Positions 42,273-53,129 of a DNA stretch of 64,000 bases are shown here, piece by piece; position 1 is the stretch's first letter; each line of letters begins with the position of its first letter. The notes below the pieces were generated by a model, which worked only from the letters and a program-made list of their open reading frames with translations, was not told the DNA's origin and made no database searches. The position numbers and the translations under genes were made by a program. Source of the stretch: an uncultured Lachnospiraceae bacterium (lineage in GTDB: Bacteria > Bacillota > Clostridia > Lachnospirales > Lachnospiraceae); NCBI GenBank assembly GCA_900550475.1, contig URSA01000002.1:186001-250000 (forward strand). Direction: 5' to 3'.

Positions 42273-43214
42273 ATGAGTAGAAAGATTGTAGAAAATGCAA
42301 CAGAACTGATCGGACATACGCCGTTACTCAAGGTATCCAACTATGCGGCACAGGCTGGAGTGAAGGATGCCACAATTTTAGCGAAGCTGGAGTATTTCAA
42401 CCCGGCAGGCAGCGTGAAGGACAGAATCGCTTACAACATGGTGATCCGTGCGGAGAAAGAGGGGCTTTTAAAGCCGGGCGCTACCATCATCGAGCCCACC
42501 AGCGGCAACACCGGAATCGGCCTTGCCAGCGTAGCGGCTGCCAGAGGCTACCGCACCATTCTGACCCTGCCCGACACCATGAGCGTTGAGAGAAGAAACC
42601 TGTTGAAGGCATACGGCGCAGAGCTGGTTCTGACAGAGGGAGCAAAGGGCATGAAGGGTGCCATTGCAAAGGCGGAGGAACTGAACCGCGAGATTCCCGG
42701 CTCCATCATTCTGGGTCAGTTCGACAACCCTTACAACCCGGAGGCACATGAGCTGACCACCGGCCCGGAGATCTGGGAGGACACGGACGGCAAGGTAGAT
42801 ATTTTTGTGGCAGGCGTTGGTACCGGAGGCACTGTGACCGGTGTGGGTAAATTTTTGAAGAGCAAGAACCCCAATGTCAAGATCGTGGCTGTGGAGCCCG
42901 CAGGCTCCCCCGTGCTCTCGGGCGGACAGCCGGGCCCTCACAAATTGCAGGGAATCGGCGCAGGCTTTGTACCGAAGGTTCTGGATACCACCATTTATGA
43001 TGAGATTATCAAGGTAGAGAACGAGGAGGCATTTGCAGCAGGCCGTGCCATTGCAAGAAAGGAAGGCGTGCTTGTGGGCATCACCTCCGGCGCAGCGATC
43101 CATGCGGCAACCCTGCTTGCAAAGAGACCGGAAAACGCAGGAAAAGTCATTGTGGCGTTACTGCCGGATTCGGGCGACCGTTATCTGTCCACGCCGCTCT
43201 TTACGGAGGAATAA
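42273..43214 (+). CDS. cysK: Cysteine synthase A (O-acetylserine sulfhydrylase)
   Basis: The 313-residue PLP enzyme forms cysteine from O-acetylserine and sulfide. The PLP lysine lies in NPAGSVKDRIAY (around residue 51), the substrate loop is EPTSGNTGIGLA, the phosphate-binding loop is GVGTGGTVTGVG, and the C-terminal TSGAAIHAA and LLPDSGDRYLST are as expected. Start ATG 42273 follows AGAGAGGAAAAG. It has its own promoter and a candidate operator. It is followed by the methionine transporter operon, giving a local sulfur amino acid cluster. Confidence 0.96.
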   Translation: MSRKIVENATELIGHTPLLKVSNYAAQAGVKDATILAKLEYFNPAGSVKDRIAYNMVIRAEKEGLLKPGATIIEPTSGNTGIGLASVAAARGYRTILTLPDTMSVERRNLLKAYGAELVLTEGAKGMKGAIAKAEELNREIPGSIILGQFDNPYNPEAHELTTGPEIWEDTDGKVDIFVAGVGTGGTVTGVGKFLKSKNPNVKIVAVEPAGSPVLSGGQPGPHKLQGIGAGFVPKVLDTTIYDEIIKVENEEAFAAGRAIARKEGVLVGITSGAAIHAATLLAKRPENAGKVIVALLPDSGDRYLSTPLFTEE

Positions 43215-43245
43215 GGGCGCGGGATTCCTGTGGCAGACTGAACTG

Positions 43246-43275
43246 TTGGACATATCCGTGCAAGTGTGATATGAT
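43246..43275 (+). promoter_or_regulatory. Promoter of metNIQ
   Basis: TTGGAC (43246-43251), 18 bases, TATGAT (43270-43275) with TGA just before it (extended -10). The leader of about 30 bases is too short for an S-box riboswitch. Confidence 0.65.
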
Positions 43276-43310
43276 ACTACAAAAATTGCGAACAGGAAGA
43301 AGGACCGGAA

Positions 43311-44318
43311 ATGAGTGAAATGATTCGGGTACAGGATGTATCCAAGACCTTTGCGGGAAAAGACAATACGGTAGAAGCCCTGAAGCATATCAATCTGTCC
43401 ATCGGAAAGGGCGAGATATACGGAATCATCGGCATGAGCGGAGCGGGAAAGAGCACGCTGGTGCGCTGCCTGAACTTTTTGGAGCGTCCGACCTCGGGAA
43501 CCGTCTACATCGACGGGCAGGATCTCTGTGATCTGAAGGAGGCGGAGCTGAGAAGGGTGCGCAGAAAGGTCGCCATGATATTCCAGCACTTCAATCTGCT
43601 CATGCAGAGAGACGTTTTGGACAATGTATGCTTTCCGCTGGAAATCGCCGGCATGAAAAAGAAGGCGGCGGGAGAGAAGGCGATGGCTTATCTGGAGGAG
43701 GTTGGGCTTTCGGAGAAGGCGCATGCCTATCCGGCGCAGCTCTCGGGCGGACAGAAGCAGAGGGTGGCAATCGCCAGAGCGTTAGCGGCACAGCCGGAGA
43801 TTCTGCTCTGCGACGAGGCGACCAGTGCATTGGATCCCACGACCACAAAATCCATCCTGCAGCTCTTGCGGGAAATCAATGAAAAATACGGCATTACCAT
43901 TGTGATCATCACCCATGAGATGGCGGTGGTGCAGGAAATCTGCACCCATGTTGCCATCATAGACGGAGGCGAGCTCGCGGAACAGGGTACGGTGGAGGAG
44001 GTATTCTCCGCACCCAAGACCCAGGCGGCGAAAAAGCTGGTATTCCTCGCCGACCACAAGTACAGTATTATGGAAGGAAAACGGTGCATCCGTATTGTGT
44101 TCGACGGAAAATCTTCTTTCGAGCCGGTGATCGGAAACATGGTGCTGGAGTGCAAGGCGCCTGCAAATATCCTGCTGGCGGACACCAAGGATATCGGAGG
44201 TGTGGCGCACGGGCAGATGATACTGCAGCTGCCGGAGGATGAGGAGCTTGCAGGCAGGATGATCGCGTACTTAAAGAGCAGGGAGCTGATTGTGGAGGAG
44301 GTTGAGGATTATGTTTGA
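43311..44318 (+). CDS. metN: Methionine ABC transporter ATP-binding protein
   Basis: The 335-residue ATPase powers methionine uptake with MetI and MetQ. Walker A is GMSGAGKST, signature LSGGQKQRVAIARAL, Walker B EILLCDEATSALDP. The C-terminal about 90 residues form the NIL domain that binds methionine and inhibits transport when the cell is replete. A GGACCGGAA-type site precedes ATG 43311. The stop overlaps the metI start by eight bases. Confidence 0.95.
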   Translation: MSEMIRVQDVSKTFAGKDNTVEALKHINLSIGKGEIYGIIGMSGAGKSTLVRCLNFLERPTSGTVYIDGQDLCDLKEAELRRVRRKVAMIFQHFNLLMQRDVLDNVCFPLEIAGMKKKAAGEKAMAYLEEVGLSEKAHAYPAQLSGGQKQRVAIARALAAQPEILLCDEATSALDPTTTKSILQLLREINEKYGITIVIITHEMAVVQEICTHVAIIDGGELAEQGTVEEVFSAPKTQAAKKLVFLADHKYSIMEGKRCIRIVFDGKSSFEPVIGNMVLECKAPANILLADTKDIGGVAHGQMILQLPEDEELAGRMIAYLKSRELIVEEVEDYV

Positions 44319-44976
44319 TGCGTCTGTTTGGCAAATGTTGGCGGAGGGAACTGCGGAAACGCTGTATATGACCTTTGCCTCCACTGTATTTGCTTACCTT
44401 TTAGGTCTGCCCATGGGAATTATCCTTGTAGTCAGCGCAAAGGGCGGGCTCAGACCCAATCCCGTCCTGAACAAGACACTGGATTGTGTGGTAAACATTC
44501 TGAGAAGCATCCCGTTTTTGATCCTGTTGATCATGCTGATTCCCTTTACCAGATTCGTGCTGGGAAGGGCTTATGGATCCACGGCAACCATTATTCCCCT
44601 GACGGTGGCGGCTGCTCCCTTTGTGGCGCGTCTGGTGGAATCCTCTCTGCTTGAAGTGGATAAGGGTGTTGTGGAGGCGGCTCAGAGTATGGGAGCCGGG
44701 CTTTGGACCATCATTTTCAAGGTGCTGCTCGCGGAGTCGAGGATTTCCCTTCTGGTGGGCGGAACCATTGCACTTGGAACCATTCTGGGATATTCCGCAA
44801 TGGCGGGCGCTGTGGGCGGCGGCGGTCTCGGAGACATTGCCATCCGCTACGGTTACAAGCGATATCAGGCGGATATCATGATGGTTACGGTTGTATTGCT
44901 GGTTATTCTGGTACAGATCATGCAGTGGGCGGGCATGAAGCTATCCCGCAAGCTGGATCACAGACTGACCAGGTAA
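44311..44976 (+). CDS. metI: Methionine ABC transporter permease
   Basis: The 221-residue permease has five hydrophobic segments and the EAA loop VEAAQSMGAGLWTIIFKVLL that contacts MetN. The start is ATG 44311, preceded by GAGGTTGAGG and overlapping metN. An in-frame upstream start at 44290 lies further inside metN and is less likely. Length is normal for MetI. Confidence 0.95.
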   Translation: MFDASVWQMLAEGTAETLYMTFASTVFAYLLGLPMGIILVVSAKGGLRPNPVLNKTLDCVVNILRSIPFLILLIMLIPFTRFVLGRAYGSTATIIPLTVAAAPFVARLVESSLLEVDKGVVEAAQSMGAGLWTIIFKVLLAESRISLLVGGTIALGTILGYSAMAGAVGGGGLGDIAIRYGYKRYQADIMMVTVVLLVILVQIMQWAGMKLSRKLDHRLTR

Positions 44977-45013
44977 TATAGATTTTAATTTTTATTTACA
45001 CGAGGAGGACATT

Positions 45014-45829
45014 ATGAAAAAGAGAATTTTGGCAGCAGTTGTCACGGTTGTGCTTGCCGCAGCGGCGCTTGCCGGATGCGGAAGCAAGGAGAAGGAGGCA
45101 AAGACCATCAAGGTTGCCGCATCGGCAGTGCCCCACGCGGAGATCCTTGAGGCAGCAAAGCCTCTGATGGAGGCAAAGGGTTATACCCTGGAGGTCAAGG
45201 TGTTTGACGATTACATCCAGCCCAACATGGTGGTGGAGTCCGAAGAGTTTGACTGCAACTATTTCCAGCACATTCCGTATCTTGAGAGCTTCAACGAGGA
45301 GCAGGGAACGCATCTGGTGAATGCGGGCGGCATCCATTACGAGCCTCTCGGAATCTACCCCGGCAAGGAGAGCGATCTCTCCGCAATCGGCGAAGAAACC
45401 TCAATTGCAATTCCCGACGATTCCACGAACGAGGCAAGAGCGCTGCTTCTGTTACAGGCAAACGGCATCATTACCCTGAAGGAGGGTGCAGGTCTGCTGG
45501 CAACGGTGCGCGACATTGAGGAGAACCCTTACAATATTGAATTTGTAGAGCTGGAATCCGCACAGATTCCCAGAATGCTTCAGGATGTTTCCTTCGGCGT
45601 GCTGAACGGAAACTATGCAATGCAGGCAGGCTTGAACGCAAAAACGGACGCACTGGCATATGAGACTGCAGATTCCGAGGCAGCACAGACCTATGTGAAC
45701 ATCATTGCGGTGAAGGAAGGGCATGAGAACGACGAGGGCATCAAGGCTCTGGTTGAGGTGCTCCAGTCCGACGAGATCACGAAGTTCATTGAGGACACCT
45801 ATCAGGGTGCGGTAGTGCCTTTTAAGTAA
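45014..45829 (+). CDS. metQ: Methionine-binding lipoprotein
   Basis: The 271-residue protein has a lipoprotein signal with lipobox LAGC (Cys22), then the NlpA/MetQ fold with VAASAVPHAEIL, VFDDYIQPN and FDCNYFQHIPYLE. It delivers methionine to the MetNI transporter at the cell surface. CGAGGAGG precedes ATG 45014. A terminator ends the operon 60 bases later. Confidence 0.95.
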   Translation: MKKRILAAVVTVVLAAAALAGCGSKEKEAKTIKVAASAVPHAEILEAAKPLMEAKGYTLEVKVFDDYIQPNMVVESEEFDCNYFQHIPYLESFNEEQGTHLVNAGGIHYEPLGIYPGKESDLSAIGEETSIAIPDDSTNEARALLLLQANGIITLKEGAGLLATVRDIEENPYNIEFVELESAQIPRMLQDVSFGVLNGNYAMQAGLNAKTDALAYETADSEAAQTYVNIIAVKEGHENDEGIKALVEVLQSDEITKFIEDTYQGAVVPFK

Positions 45830-45889
45830 GATATCAGGTTTTCATCAACAGAAAAAGCTGTTCCATGCGGTAACGGCAGCAGGAAAGAT

Positions 45890-45930
45890 CACCGAGATTA
45901 GTCTTTTCACAGACTTTTCTCGGTGTTTTT
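45890..45930 (+). terminator. Intrinsic terminator of metNIQ
   Basis: Arms CACCGAGA and TCTCGGTG with a further AGTC/GACT pairing inside, followed by TTTTT (45926-45930). Confidence 0.85.
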
Positions 45931-45966
45931 ATGTCCGCACACTACTTGTTCCTTCGGCACTCCGGA

Positions 45967-45995
45967 TTGAGTAACCGGAAATAATATGTTATAAT
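45967..45995 (+). promoter_or_regulatory. Promoter of the mcrBC operon with inverted repeat over the -35
   Basis: TTGAGT (45967-45972), 17 bases, TATAAT (45990-45995). The -35 is enclosed by TCCGG (45961-45965) and CCGGA (45975-45979), an inverted repeat that could be an operator. Confidence 0.7.
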
Positions 45996-46059
45996 AATGT
46001 CAATTTTTTACAACGTGATCAACACCTAAGCTTGCAAGAAACGAAATGGAGGGGGAAGA

Positions 46060-47913
46060 ATGGATTCTTCAATGAAACAACAGGAAAAATTTGAATTGGT
46101 GATTACTGCCGATAACGTAACTTCTACTGATGAGCGCTTCACGATGGAAAATCTTGGGTTGGGGGATAACTATAAGCCGCTCGGCGCATATTTCAAAGCG
46201 GCCGACGGCAAAGAAATAACCCGTAATTACAGTAAAGGTGAGCGGAGAAATTCAAATCAAACACTTCCGCGTATCGCTTTTCAGGTTTATGAGAAGCAAC
46301 TTGCCGGATTATCGGTTGAAGAAAGAGAAAAATTTCCCATTTGCAGATATAAACCCAATGGAGAAACAGTTTGCGGAATTTTTACCAGCGAGGCTGAATA
46401 TAGAAGTCATCGCAATACTTTGGAATATTTAGTTTACAGATATGATAATGGAAGGCAGTTCGTTATATATGGTTGGAATATTTTTTCTACACTTCTTTTT
46501 GTGCAGGAATGTTTGAAACGCTTTGGCAATCCGGGCGACCGTTTTGTTCTTACATATCGGGACAAGGACGAAAAAGAAGCAGCACATGAACAGACGGAAG
46601 CGGTAGTACGGGAAGAACTTGTGCAGCAAGCCAGGGGATACAGGTATGACTTTTCTAAAATGTTGGCTGAATCGAAAAATCTGATCTTTCGTGGGGCACC
46701 CGGAACCGGGAAATCTTATCTGGCAAGAGCAATTGCCGCAGATATTATCAGCGATGGCTATTTTGACAACTATGAGCTTCTCACAGAAGAACAGAAGCAA
46801 CAAATGGAGTTTGTTCAATTTCATCCAAGTTATGACTATTCAGACTTTGTGGAAGGTCTTCGTCCTAAGATGAACGATGATGGTACGATAGGGTTTGAAT
46901 TGCAGGATGGTATTTTCAAACGCTTCGTTGCGCGGGCGCGAAAAAATTATGAAAATTCACAAAAATCGAAGGAAGCCATTGAAAAAGAGGCATCGGCGCA
47001 GGAGTCTATGCGGGAGTTCTTTTCAAACATAGAATTTGGTATAGATACTTTCAAAACCGTTAACGGCAACGAGTTTACAATTACAGGCGTGAATGATCAG
47101 CACATCTATATATCGATTCCCGGAAATGCTATGGTTAATAAACTTTCGCTTAGCGTGGAAGAAATACGACGAATGCTTGAGGCGGATGAGGAGTTTTCCA
47201 AAGTCAGAGATGTCACACATTTCTTCGGAAAAACCTATACCATGCAGGCATATTCTTATGATTTTGCAATCTATAACGCGATCAAGGTGAAGAAAAAGGT
47301 TGTGGTGAAGGTTGCACAGGAGGAATTGAAAAAATACGTTTTCATCATAGATGAAATCAATCGTGGGGAAATCTCCAAGATTTTCGGAGAACTGTTCTTT
47401 GCCATTGACCCGGGATATCGCGGAAAAGCCGGTGAAATTTCCACTCAGTATGCCAATTTGCATACAAATCCAGATGAGAAATTTTACATCCCGGAAAATG
47501 TCTATATTATCGGTACGATGAACGATATTGACCGATCAGTTGACAGCTTTGATTTTGCCATGCGAAGAAGATTCCGTTTTGTGGAGATCAAGGCGGACGA
47601 TCGACTTGAAATGCTGTCTTCTTTGGAAAACGAGGAACGGAAGGCGGAAGCAATCAGACGCATGACCGCTCTCAATAAAGCGATTGCAGAAGTGGAGGAT
47701 CTGAACGAGAATTATCAGATTGGTGCCTCGTATTTCCTCAAATTAAAAACATTGGAATATGACCAACTTTGGACAGATTACCTTCAGCCGCTGCTGCAGG
47801 AATATATCAGGGGTATGTATGATGAATCCGGTCTTATGAGTAAGTTTGCAAAGGCATATGGTTACAACAAGGGAGCAGGAGAAGATTCCGTTGATGAAGA
47901 CACTCAAAATTAA
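46060..47913 (+). CDS. mcrB: McrB-type AAA+ GTPase of a type IV restriction system
   Basis: The 617-residue protein has an N-terminal domain of about 195 residues, presumably for DNA recognition, that I cannot assign. The AAA+ GTPase module follows: Walker A GAPGTGKS (212-219), Walker B KYVFIIDEINRGEISKIFGE and the MNDIDRSVD segment. The last stands where McrB has the MNTADRS guanine-specificity motif. An inserted segment of about 110 residues (about 305-415) separates Walker A from Walker B. McrB forms rings that translocate DNA and activate McrC to cut modified DNA. The gene is AT-richer than its neighbours. GGAGGGGG precedes the ATG. The stop overlaps mcrC by 20 bases. Confidence 0.88.
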   Translation: MDSSMKQQEKFELVITADNVTSTDERFTMENLGLGDNYKPLGAYFKAADGKEITRNYSKGERRNSNQTLPRIAFQVYEKQLAGLSVEEREKFPICRYKPNGETVCGIFTSEAEYRSHRNTLEYLVYRYDNGRQFVIYGWNIFSTLLFVQECLKRFGNPGDRFVLTYRDKDEKEAAHEQTEAVVREELVQQARGYRYDFSKMLAESKNLIFRGAPGTGKSYLARAIAADIISDGYFDNYELLTEEQKQQMEFVQFHPSYDYSDFVEGLRPKMNDDGTIGFELQDGIFKRFVARARKNYENSQKSKEAIEKEASAQESMREFFSNIEFGIDTFKTVNGNEFTITGVNDQHIYISIPGNAMVNKLSLSVEEIRRMLEADEEFSKVRDVTHFFGKTYTMQAYSYDFAIYNAIKVKKKVVVKVAQEELKKYVFIIDEINRGEISKIFGELFFAIDPGYRGKAGEISTQYANLHTNPDEKFYIPENVYIIGTMNDIDRSVDSFDFAMRRRFRFVEIKADDRLEMLSSLENEERKAEAIRRMTALNKAIAEVEDLNENYQIGASYFLKLKTLEYDQLWTDYLQPLLQEYIRGMYDESGLMSKFAKAYGYNKGAGEDSVDEDTQN

Positions 47914-49216
47914 GGATAACCAGTCAAATAAGAAAGAGGATTTTTCCACAATAGGAGCGCTGACAGATAAGATCGCTGACAAAACGTTGGAACAGCTTGA
48001 ACGGGAAGGCGTGTTTGTATTCCCACAGCTGCTCAAAGATGCAGATGATCTCACAAGGGATCAGATGATTTTGCAGGGTGTAAATGACTCCTATCGAACG
48101 GGAAATGTAATGGGGTTTCTTGGGTGTGGAAATGAAAGACTTGTCATTGAATCGAGATTCAGTGCAGGGAACAGCGACTTTTTTCTGCAATATCTTCTGG
48201 AACAGGTACTGGACTTTCCTAACATTGTGAATTTGGAGTCTGACGCAGACCAAACGAACCGTCTTTTTAATTATATGCTGTTTCTCTTTCCGAAGTACCT
48301 GAAGGCGGCTATGCGCAAGGGTGTGTTCAAAAGCTATATCTGTCACAGATACAATGACATGAATATAAAAGGTACGGTTGATGTCGCAAGACATATTAAG
48401 ACGAATACCCCATTTATGGGAAATGTTACATACAGCCAACGGGAGTTTTCCTATGATAATTCAGTGACAGAACTTGTGCGGCACACAATCGAGTTCATCA
48501 AAAGAAAGCCCTATGGGCAAGCCGTTTTGTCAAGGGCAAAAGATGAAGTAAAACTCATAGTAGATGCGACACCACAGTATGAAATTTGTAATCGGCAGAA
48601 GATTGTTGAAGCCAATAAGAAAAAAACTGTTCGACACGCATACTTTCGGGAATATCTCGCCCTCCAGCGGTTGTGTTTGCTGATTCTGCAGCATAGAAAG
48701 CACGGAATCGGAAACGGGAACAGACAAACCTATGGAATCCTGTTTGACGGTTCGTGGCTGTGGGAAGAATATATGAACGGTCTTATCGGAGAGTCTTTCC
48801 ATCATCCGATGAATAAAGCCGGTGAAGGAGCACAACGGCTTTTTGGTGGCAATATAGGTTTGATCTATCCCGATTTTATAGGTACGGACTGTGATAAAAG
48901 GGTTATTGCAGATGCAAAATATAAGCCCATCGACAACATTGGCAATAAGGATTATTTGCAGGTGCTTGCCTATATGTTCCGATTTGATGCAAAGGTCGGA
49001 TACTATTTGTACCCGGAGTCCTCGGACAGGGACGATTTGGTGCTTCAGTTAAACCGTGGCTCAACATACGAAAGAAATGTTGAACCGCGTGAGGATATTT
49101 TTATTACAAAGCACGGGCTTAAGATCCCACTTGATGCGGAAAGTTATGAGGAATTTACATCAAAAATAAAGGAAAGCGAAACAGCCTTTTTGCAGGGGAT
49201 AAGACACCCATCATAA
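47894..49216 (+). CDS. mcrC: McrC-type nuclease subunit
   Basis: The product is about 440 residues. The C-terminal half has a PD-(D/E)xK nuclease core: LIYPDFIG followed by VIADAKYK, then a Gln-bearing YLQVLAYMF helix. The N-terminal part has the McrC-type interface region and NVMGFLGCG. McrC stimulates McrB GTP hydrolysis and cuts the DNA. I chose ATG 47894, inside the end of mcrB, which follows AGGAGAAG. The longer frame from 47846 is less likely. Overlap and shared AT-rich composition indicate that both genes moved together. Confidence 0.88.
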   Translation: MKTLKIKDNQSNKKEDFSTIGALTDKIADKTLEQLEREGVFVFPQLLKDADDLTRDQMILQGVNDSYRTGNVMGFLGCGNERLVIESRFSAGNSDFFLQYLLEQVLDFPNIVNLESDADQTNRLFNYMLFLFPKYLKAAMRKGVFKSYICHRYNDMNIKGTVDVARHIKTNTPFMGNVTYSQREFSYDNSVTELVRHTIEFIKRKPYGQAVLSRAKDEVKLIVDATPQYEICNRQKIVEANKKKTVRHAYFREYLALQRLCLLILQHRKHGIGNGNRQTYGILFDGSWLWEEYMNGLIGESFHHPMNKAGEGAQRLFGGNIGLIYPDFIGTDCDKRVIADAKYKPIDNIGNKDYLQVLAYMFRFDAKVGYYLYPESSDRDDLVLQLNRGSTYERNVEPREDIFITKHGLKIPLDAESYEEFTSKIKESETAFLQGIRHPS

Positions 49217-49240
49217 CCTTCTCGGTTTGTCGTTATCTGC

Positions 49241-49269
49241 TTGCATTTTGCAATGAGAAAGTTTATCAT
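49241..49269 (+). promoter_or_regulatory. Promoter before xylB, with symmetrical sequences around it
   Basis: TTGCAT (49241-49246), 17 bases, TATCAT (49264-49269). TTGC-ATTTT-GCAA overlaps the -35, and TGCAAAAATGCA lies downstream of the -10 near 49286. Both could bind a sugar-responsive repressor. Confidence 0.65.
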
Positions 49270-49338
49270 ACTAGTAACGTGCTCATGCAAAAATGCACGG
49301 AATGAAACGGAGAATGAATCTCCTGAAATGAGGTTGCC

Positions 49339-50808
49339 ATGCTTTATATCGGTGTCGATTTAGGAACGTCGGCGGTGAAGCTGCTGCTGATGGATGAAAA
49401 TGGAAATATCCGTAACATAGTTTCGCGGGAATATCCGATCTGTTTTCCGAAGCCGGGCTGGTCGGAACAGAATCCGGAGGACTGGTTTAAGGAGACCATG
49501 ACAGGCTTGAAGGAGCTGTTAAAGGATGAGGACAAGAGTAAGGTTGCGGGAATCAGCTTCGGCGGACAGATGCACGGACTGGTGATCCTGGATAAGGATG
49601 ATGCGGTGATCCGTCCCGCTATCCTGTGGAATGACGGCAGAACCTACGAAGAATGTGATTATCTGAACAATGTGATCGGCAAGGAAAAGCTCTCCGCTTA
49701 CACAGCCAACATTTCCTTCACCGGATTTACGGCGCCCAAGCTGTTGTGGGTGAAAAACAAGGAGCCGGAGAATTTTGCCAGGATCGCAAAAATCATGCTG
49801 CCGAAGGATTACATAGCCTATAAGCTGACGGGTGTTCATTGTACCGATGTGTCCGACGCCTCCGGTATGCTTTTGTTTGATGTGAAGAACAGGTGCTGGT
49901 CGAAGGAGATGTGCGATATTTGCAGCGTGCGCGAGGATCAGCTGGCAAAGATCTACGAGAGCTACGAGAGCGTAGGCTGTCTGAAACCGGAAATTGCCGA
50001 GGAACTGGGTGTTCCTGCCTCCGTCCGCGTGGCGGCGGGTGCGGGTGACAACGCGGCAGCAGCAGTGGGAACGGGAACCGTGGGGGACGGCAGATGCAAT
50101 ATTTCACTGGGTACCAGCGGAACCATATTCATCTCCTCCAAGAATTTCGGCGTGGATCCCCACAATGCACTGCATTCCTTTGCCCATGCGGACGGCACCT
50201 ACCATCTGATGGGATGCATGCTCAGTGCCGCCTCCTGCAACAAGTGGTGGATGGATGAGATCATCGGAACAAAGGACTATGCGGCGGAGCAGGAAAAGAT
50301 AGGAGAGCTGGGAGAGAACCATGTATTTTTCCTGCCCTATCTGATGGGAGAGCGCTCTCCCCACAACAATCCCAATGCCCGCGGTACTTTCGTGGGTATG
50401 ACCATGGACACCACCAGAGCCGATATGACACAGGCGGTGCTGGAGGGCGTTGCGTTTGCACTCAGGGATTCGCTGGAGGTAGCGAAGAGTCTGGGAATCA
50501 GGATTGAGAGAACCAAGATCTGCGGCGGCGGCGCAAAGAGCCCGCTCTGGCGTAAGATCATTGCAGATGTGCTGAACCTCAGGGTGGATATTCTGGAGAG
50601 TGAAGAAGGGCCTGCCATGGGCGGCGCCATGCTGGCCGCAGTGGCATGCGGCGAGTATGCGAGCGTGGAAGAGATCGCGCAGAAGCTTGTAAAGATCGTG
50701 GATACCGTGGAGCCGGATCCGGTTGCCGCAGCAAAATATGAGAAACGGTACGCGCAGTTCAAGGAGATCTATCCGGCTCTGAAACCGGTATTTGAGATTA
50801 TCAAATAA
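49339..50808 (+). CDS. xylB: FGGY family carbohydrate kinase, xylulokinase type
   Basis: The 489-residue kinase starts MLYIGVDLGTSAVKLLLMD, with the ATP-binding phosphate-1 loop. The substrate loop GGQMHGLV and the later SLGTSGT and CGGGAKSPLWRKI segments match XylB. It phosphorylates a ketopentose, probably D-xylulose. An accompanying fucose/arabinose-type isomerase gene raises the chance that D-ribulose or a deoxyketose is used instead. A weak ATGAGG precedes the ATG. The two genes after it follow at 24 and 28 bases, making one operon. Confidence 0.88.
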   Translation: MLYIGVDLGTSAVKLLLMDENGNIRNIVSREYPICFPKPGWSEQNPEDWFKETMTGLKELLKDEDKSKVAGISFGGQMHGLVILDKDDAVIRPAILWNDGRTYEECDYLNNVIGKEKLSAYTANISFTGFTAPKLLWVKNKEPENFARIAKIMLPKDYIAYKLTGVHCTDVSDASGMLLFDVKNRCWSKEMCDICSVREDQLAKIYESYESVGCLKPEIAEELGVPASVRVAAGAGDNAAAAVGTGTVGDGRCNISLGTSGTIFISSKNFGVDPHNALHSFAHADGTYHLMGCMLSAASCNKWWMDEIIGTKDYAAEQEKIGELGENHVFFLPYLMGERSPHNNPNARGTFVGMTMDTTRADMTQAVLEGVAFALRDSLEVAKSLGIRIERTKICGGGAKSPLWRKIIADVLNLRVDILESEEGPAMGGAMLAAVACGEYASVEEIAQKLVKIVDTVEPDPVAAAKYEKRYAQFKEIYPALKPVFEIIK

Positions 50809-50832
50809 AAGAAGAATGGAGGAGACATTACC

Positions 50833-51477
50833 ATGAAGATACAGAAGGTTACGGATGCGGCGTTTCAAAAATACGGGCGCATCGTGGACAATGTGGATTT
50901 TACCGCACTGGTAAATGCGATGAAGGACACTCCCGTGCCGGACGGCGTGGTGTATGAGCCGTCGGTGGAGGTGCTTGAGAAGCTGCCTGTCAAGACAGAG
51001 ATCCAGAATGTGGTATATGGGGAGATGCCGATCCAGATCGGCTATTGCAACGGTCACAACCAGCTTTTGAACGCGCTGGAATACCACAGGGATTCCGAGA
51101 TCAACGTGGCGGCTACGGATGCTGTGCTGATGCTGGGAAGCCTTCAGGATGTGGAGGCGGACTTTACATACGATACTGCGAAGGTGGAGGCATTCCTCGT
51201 ACCTGCGGGAACGGCGGTGGAGGTCTATGCCACCACCCTGCATTATGCGCCCTGCGACGAGGACGGAACCGGATTTCAGGTTGCCATCATCCTGCCGAAG
51301 GGAACCAACTATCCCCTGACAGCCGCACACAAGAGAGTGGAGGGCGGCAAGGCGGAAAACGAGGACGCATTGCTGGCAGCAGTCAACAAGTGGCTGATCG
51401 GACACCCGGAGGGCGGACTGGACGACACCGCGTATCTGGGACTTACGGGAAAAAATCTTTGTCTCAAAGAGGACTAA
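50833..51477 (+). CDS. DUF4867-like protein in a sugar-use operon
   Basis: The 214-residue soluble protein is probably a cupin-like beta barrel. The middle carries LMLGSLQDVE, then PAGTAVEVYATTLHYAPC, a cupin-type histidine region, and FQVAIILPKGTNYPL. It resembles DUF4867 proteins found with fucose/arabinose-type isomerases. No activity is established; a sugar mutarotase, lyase or isomerase-assisting role would fit. GGAGGAGAC precedes the ATG. It lies between the kinase and isomerase genes. Confidence 0.75.
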   Translation: MKIQKVTDAAFQKYGRIVDNVDFTALVNAMKDTPVPDGVVYEPSVEVLEKLPVKTEIQNVVYGEMPIQIGYCNGHNQLLNALEYHRDSEINVAATDAVLMLGSLQDVEADFTYDTAKVEAFLVPAGTAVEVYATTLHYAPCDEDGTGFQVAIILPKGTNYPLTAAHKRVEGGKAENEDALLAAVNKWLIGHPEGGLDDTAYLGLTGKNLCLKED

Positions 51478-51505
51478 AACATAAAACTACAAGGAGGATT
51501 TTGTA

Positions 51506-52990
<1,485 letters not shown>

Positions 52991-53008
52991 ACAAAAATCA
53001 AAATAAGG

Positions 53009-53038
53009 GCGGTCCGGCACAACACCGGATCGCTTTTT
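53009..53038 (+). terminator. Intrinsic terminator of the xylB operon
   Basis: GCGGTCCGG and CCGGATCGC pair with one G-T, loop of 7 bases, then TTTTT. Confidence 0.88.
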
Positions 53039-53054
53039 ATGTCGCGAATTTCTA

Positions 53055-53083
53055 TTGCATTCTGCGCCATATTTGGTTATAGT
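53055..53083 (+). promoter_or_regulatory. Promoter of the HD-GYP gene
   Basis: TTGCAT (53055-53060), 17 bases, TATAGT (53078-53083), about 45 bases before the start codon. Confidence 0.7.
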
Positions 53084-53129
53084 GAAAGTAGTGCCAAACG
53101 TGTAGAAAAATGAGGGGACGGGGAGAAAA

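Noticed and set aside
43215..43310. Possible S-box (SAM) or T-box riboswitch before metN
   Set aside because: The leader after the promoter is only about 30 bases and shows no terminator/antiterminator pair.
49280..49320. Catabolite-response (cre) element before xylB
   Set aside because: The closest match, around ATGAAACGG, is one base short of the consensus spacing and lacks the second half.
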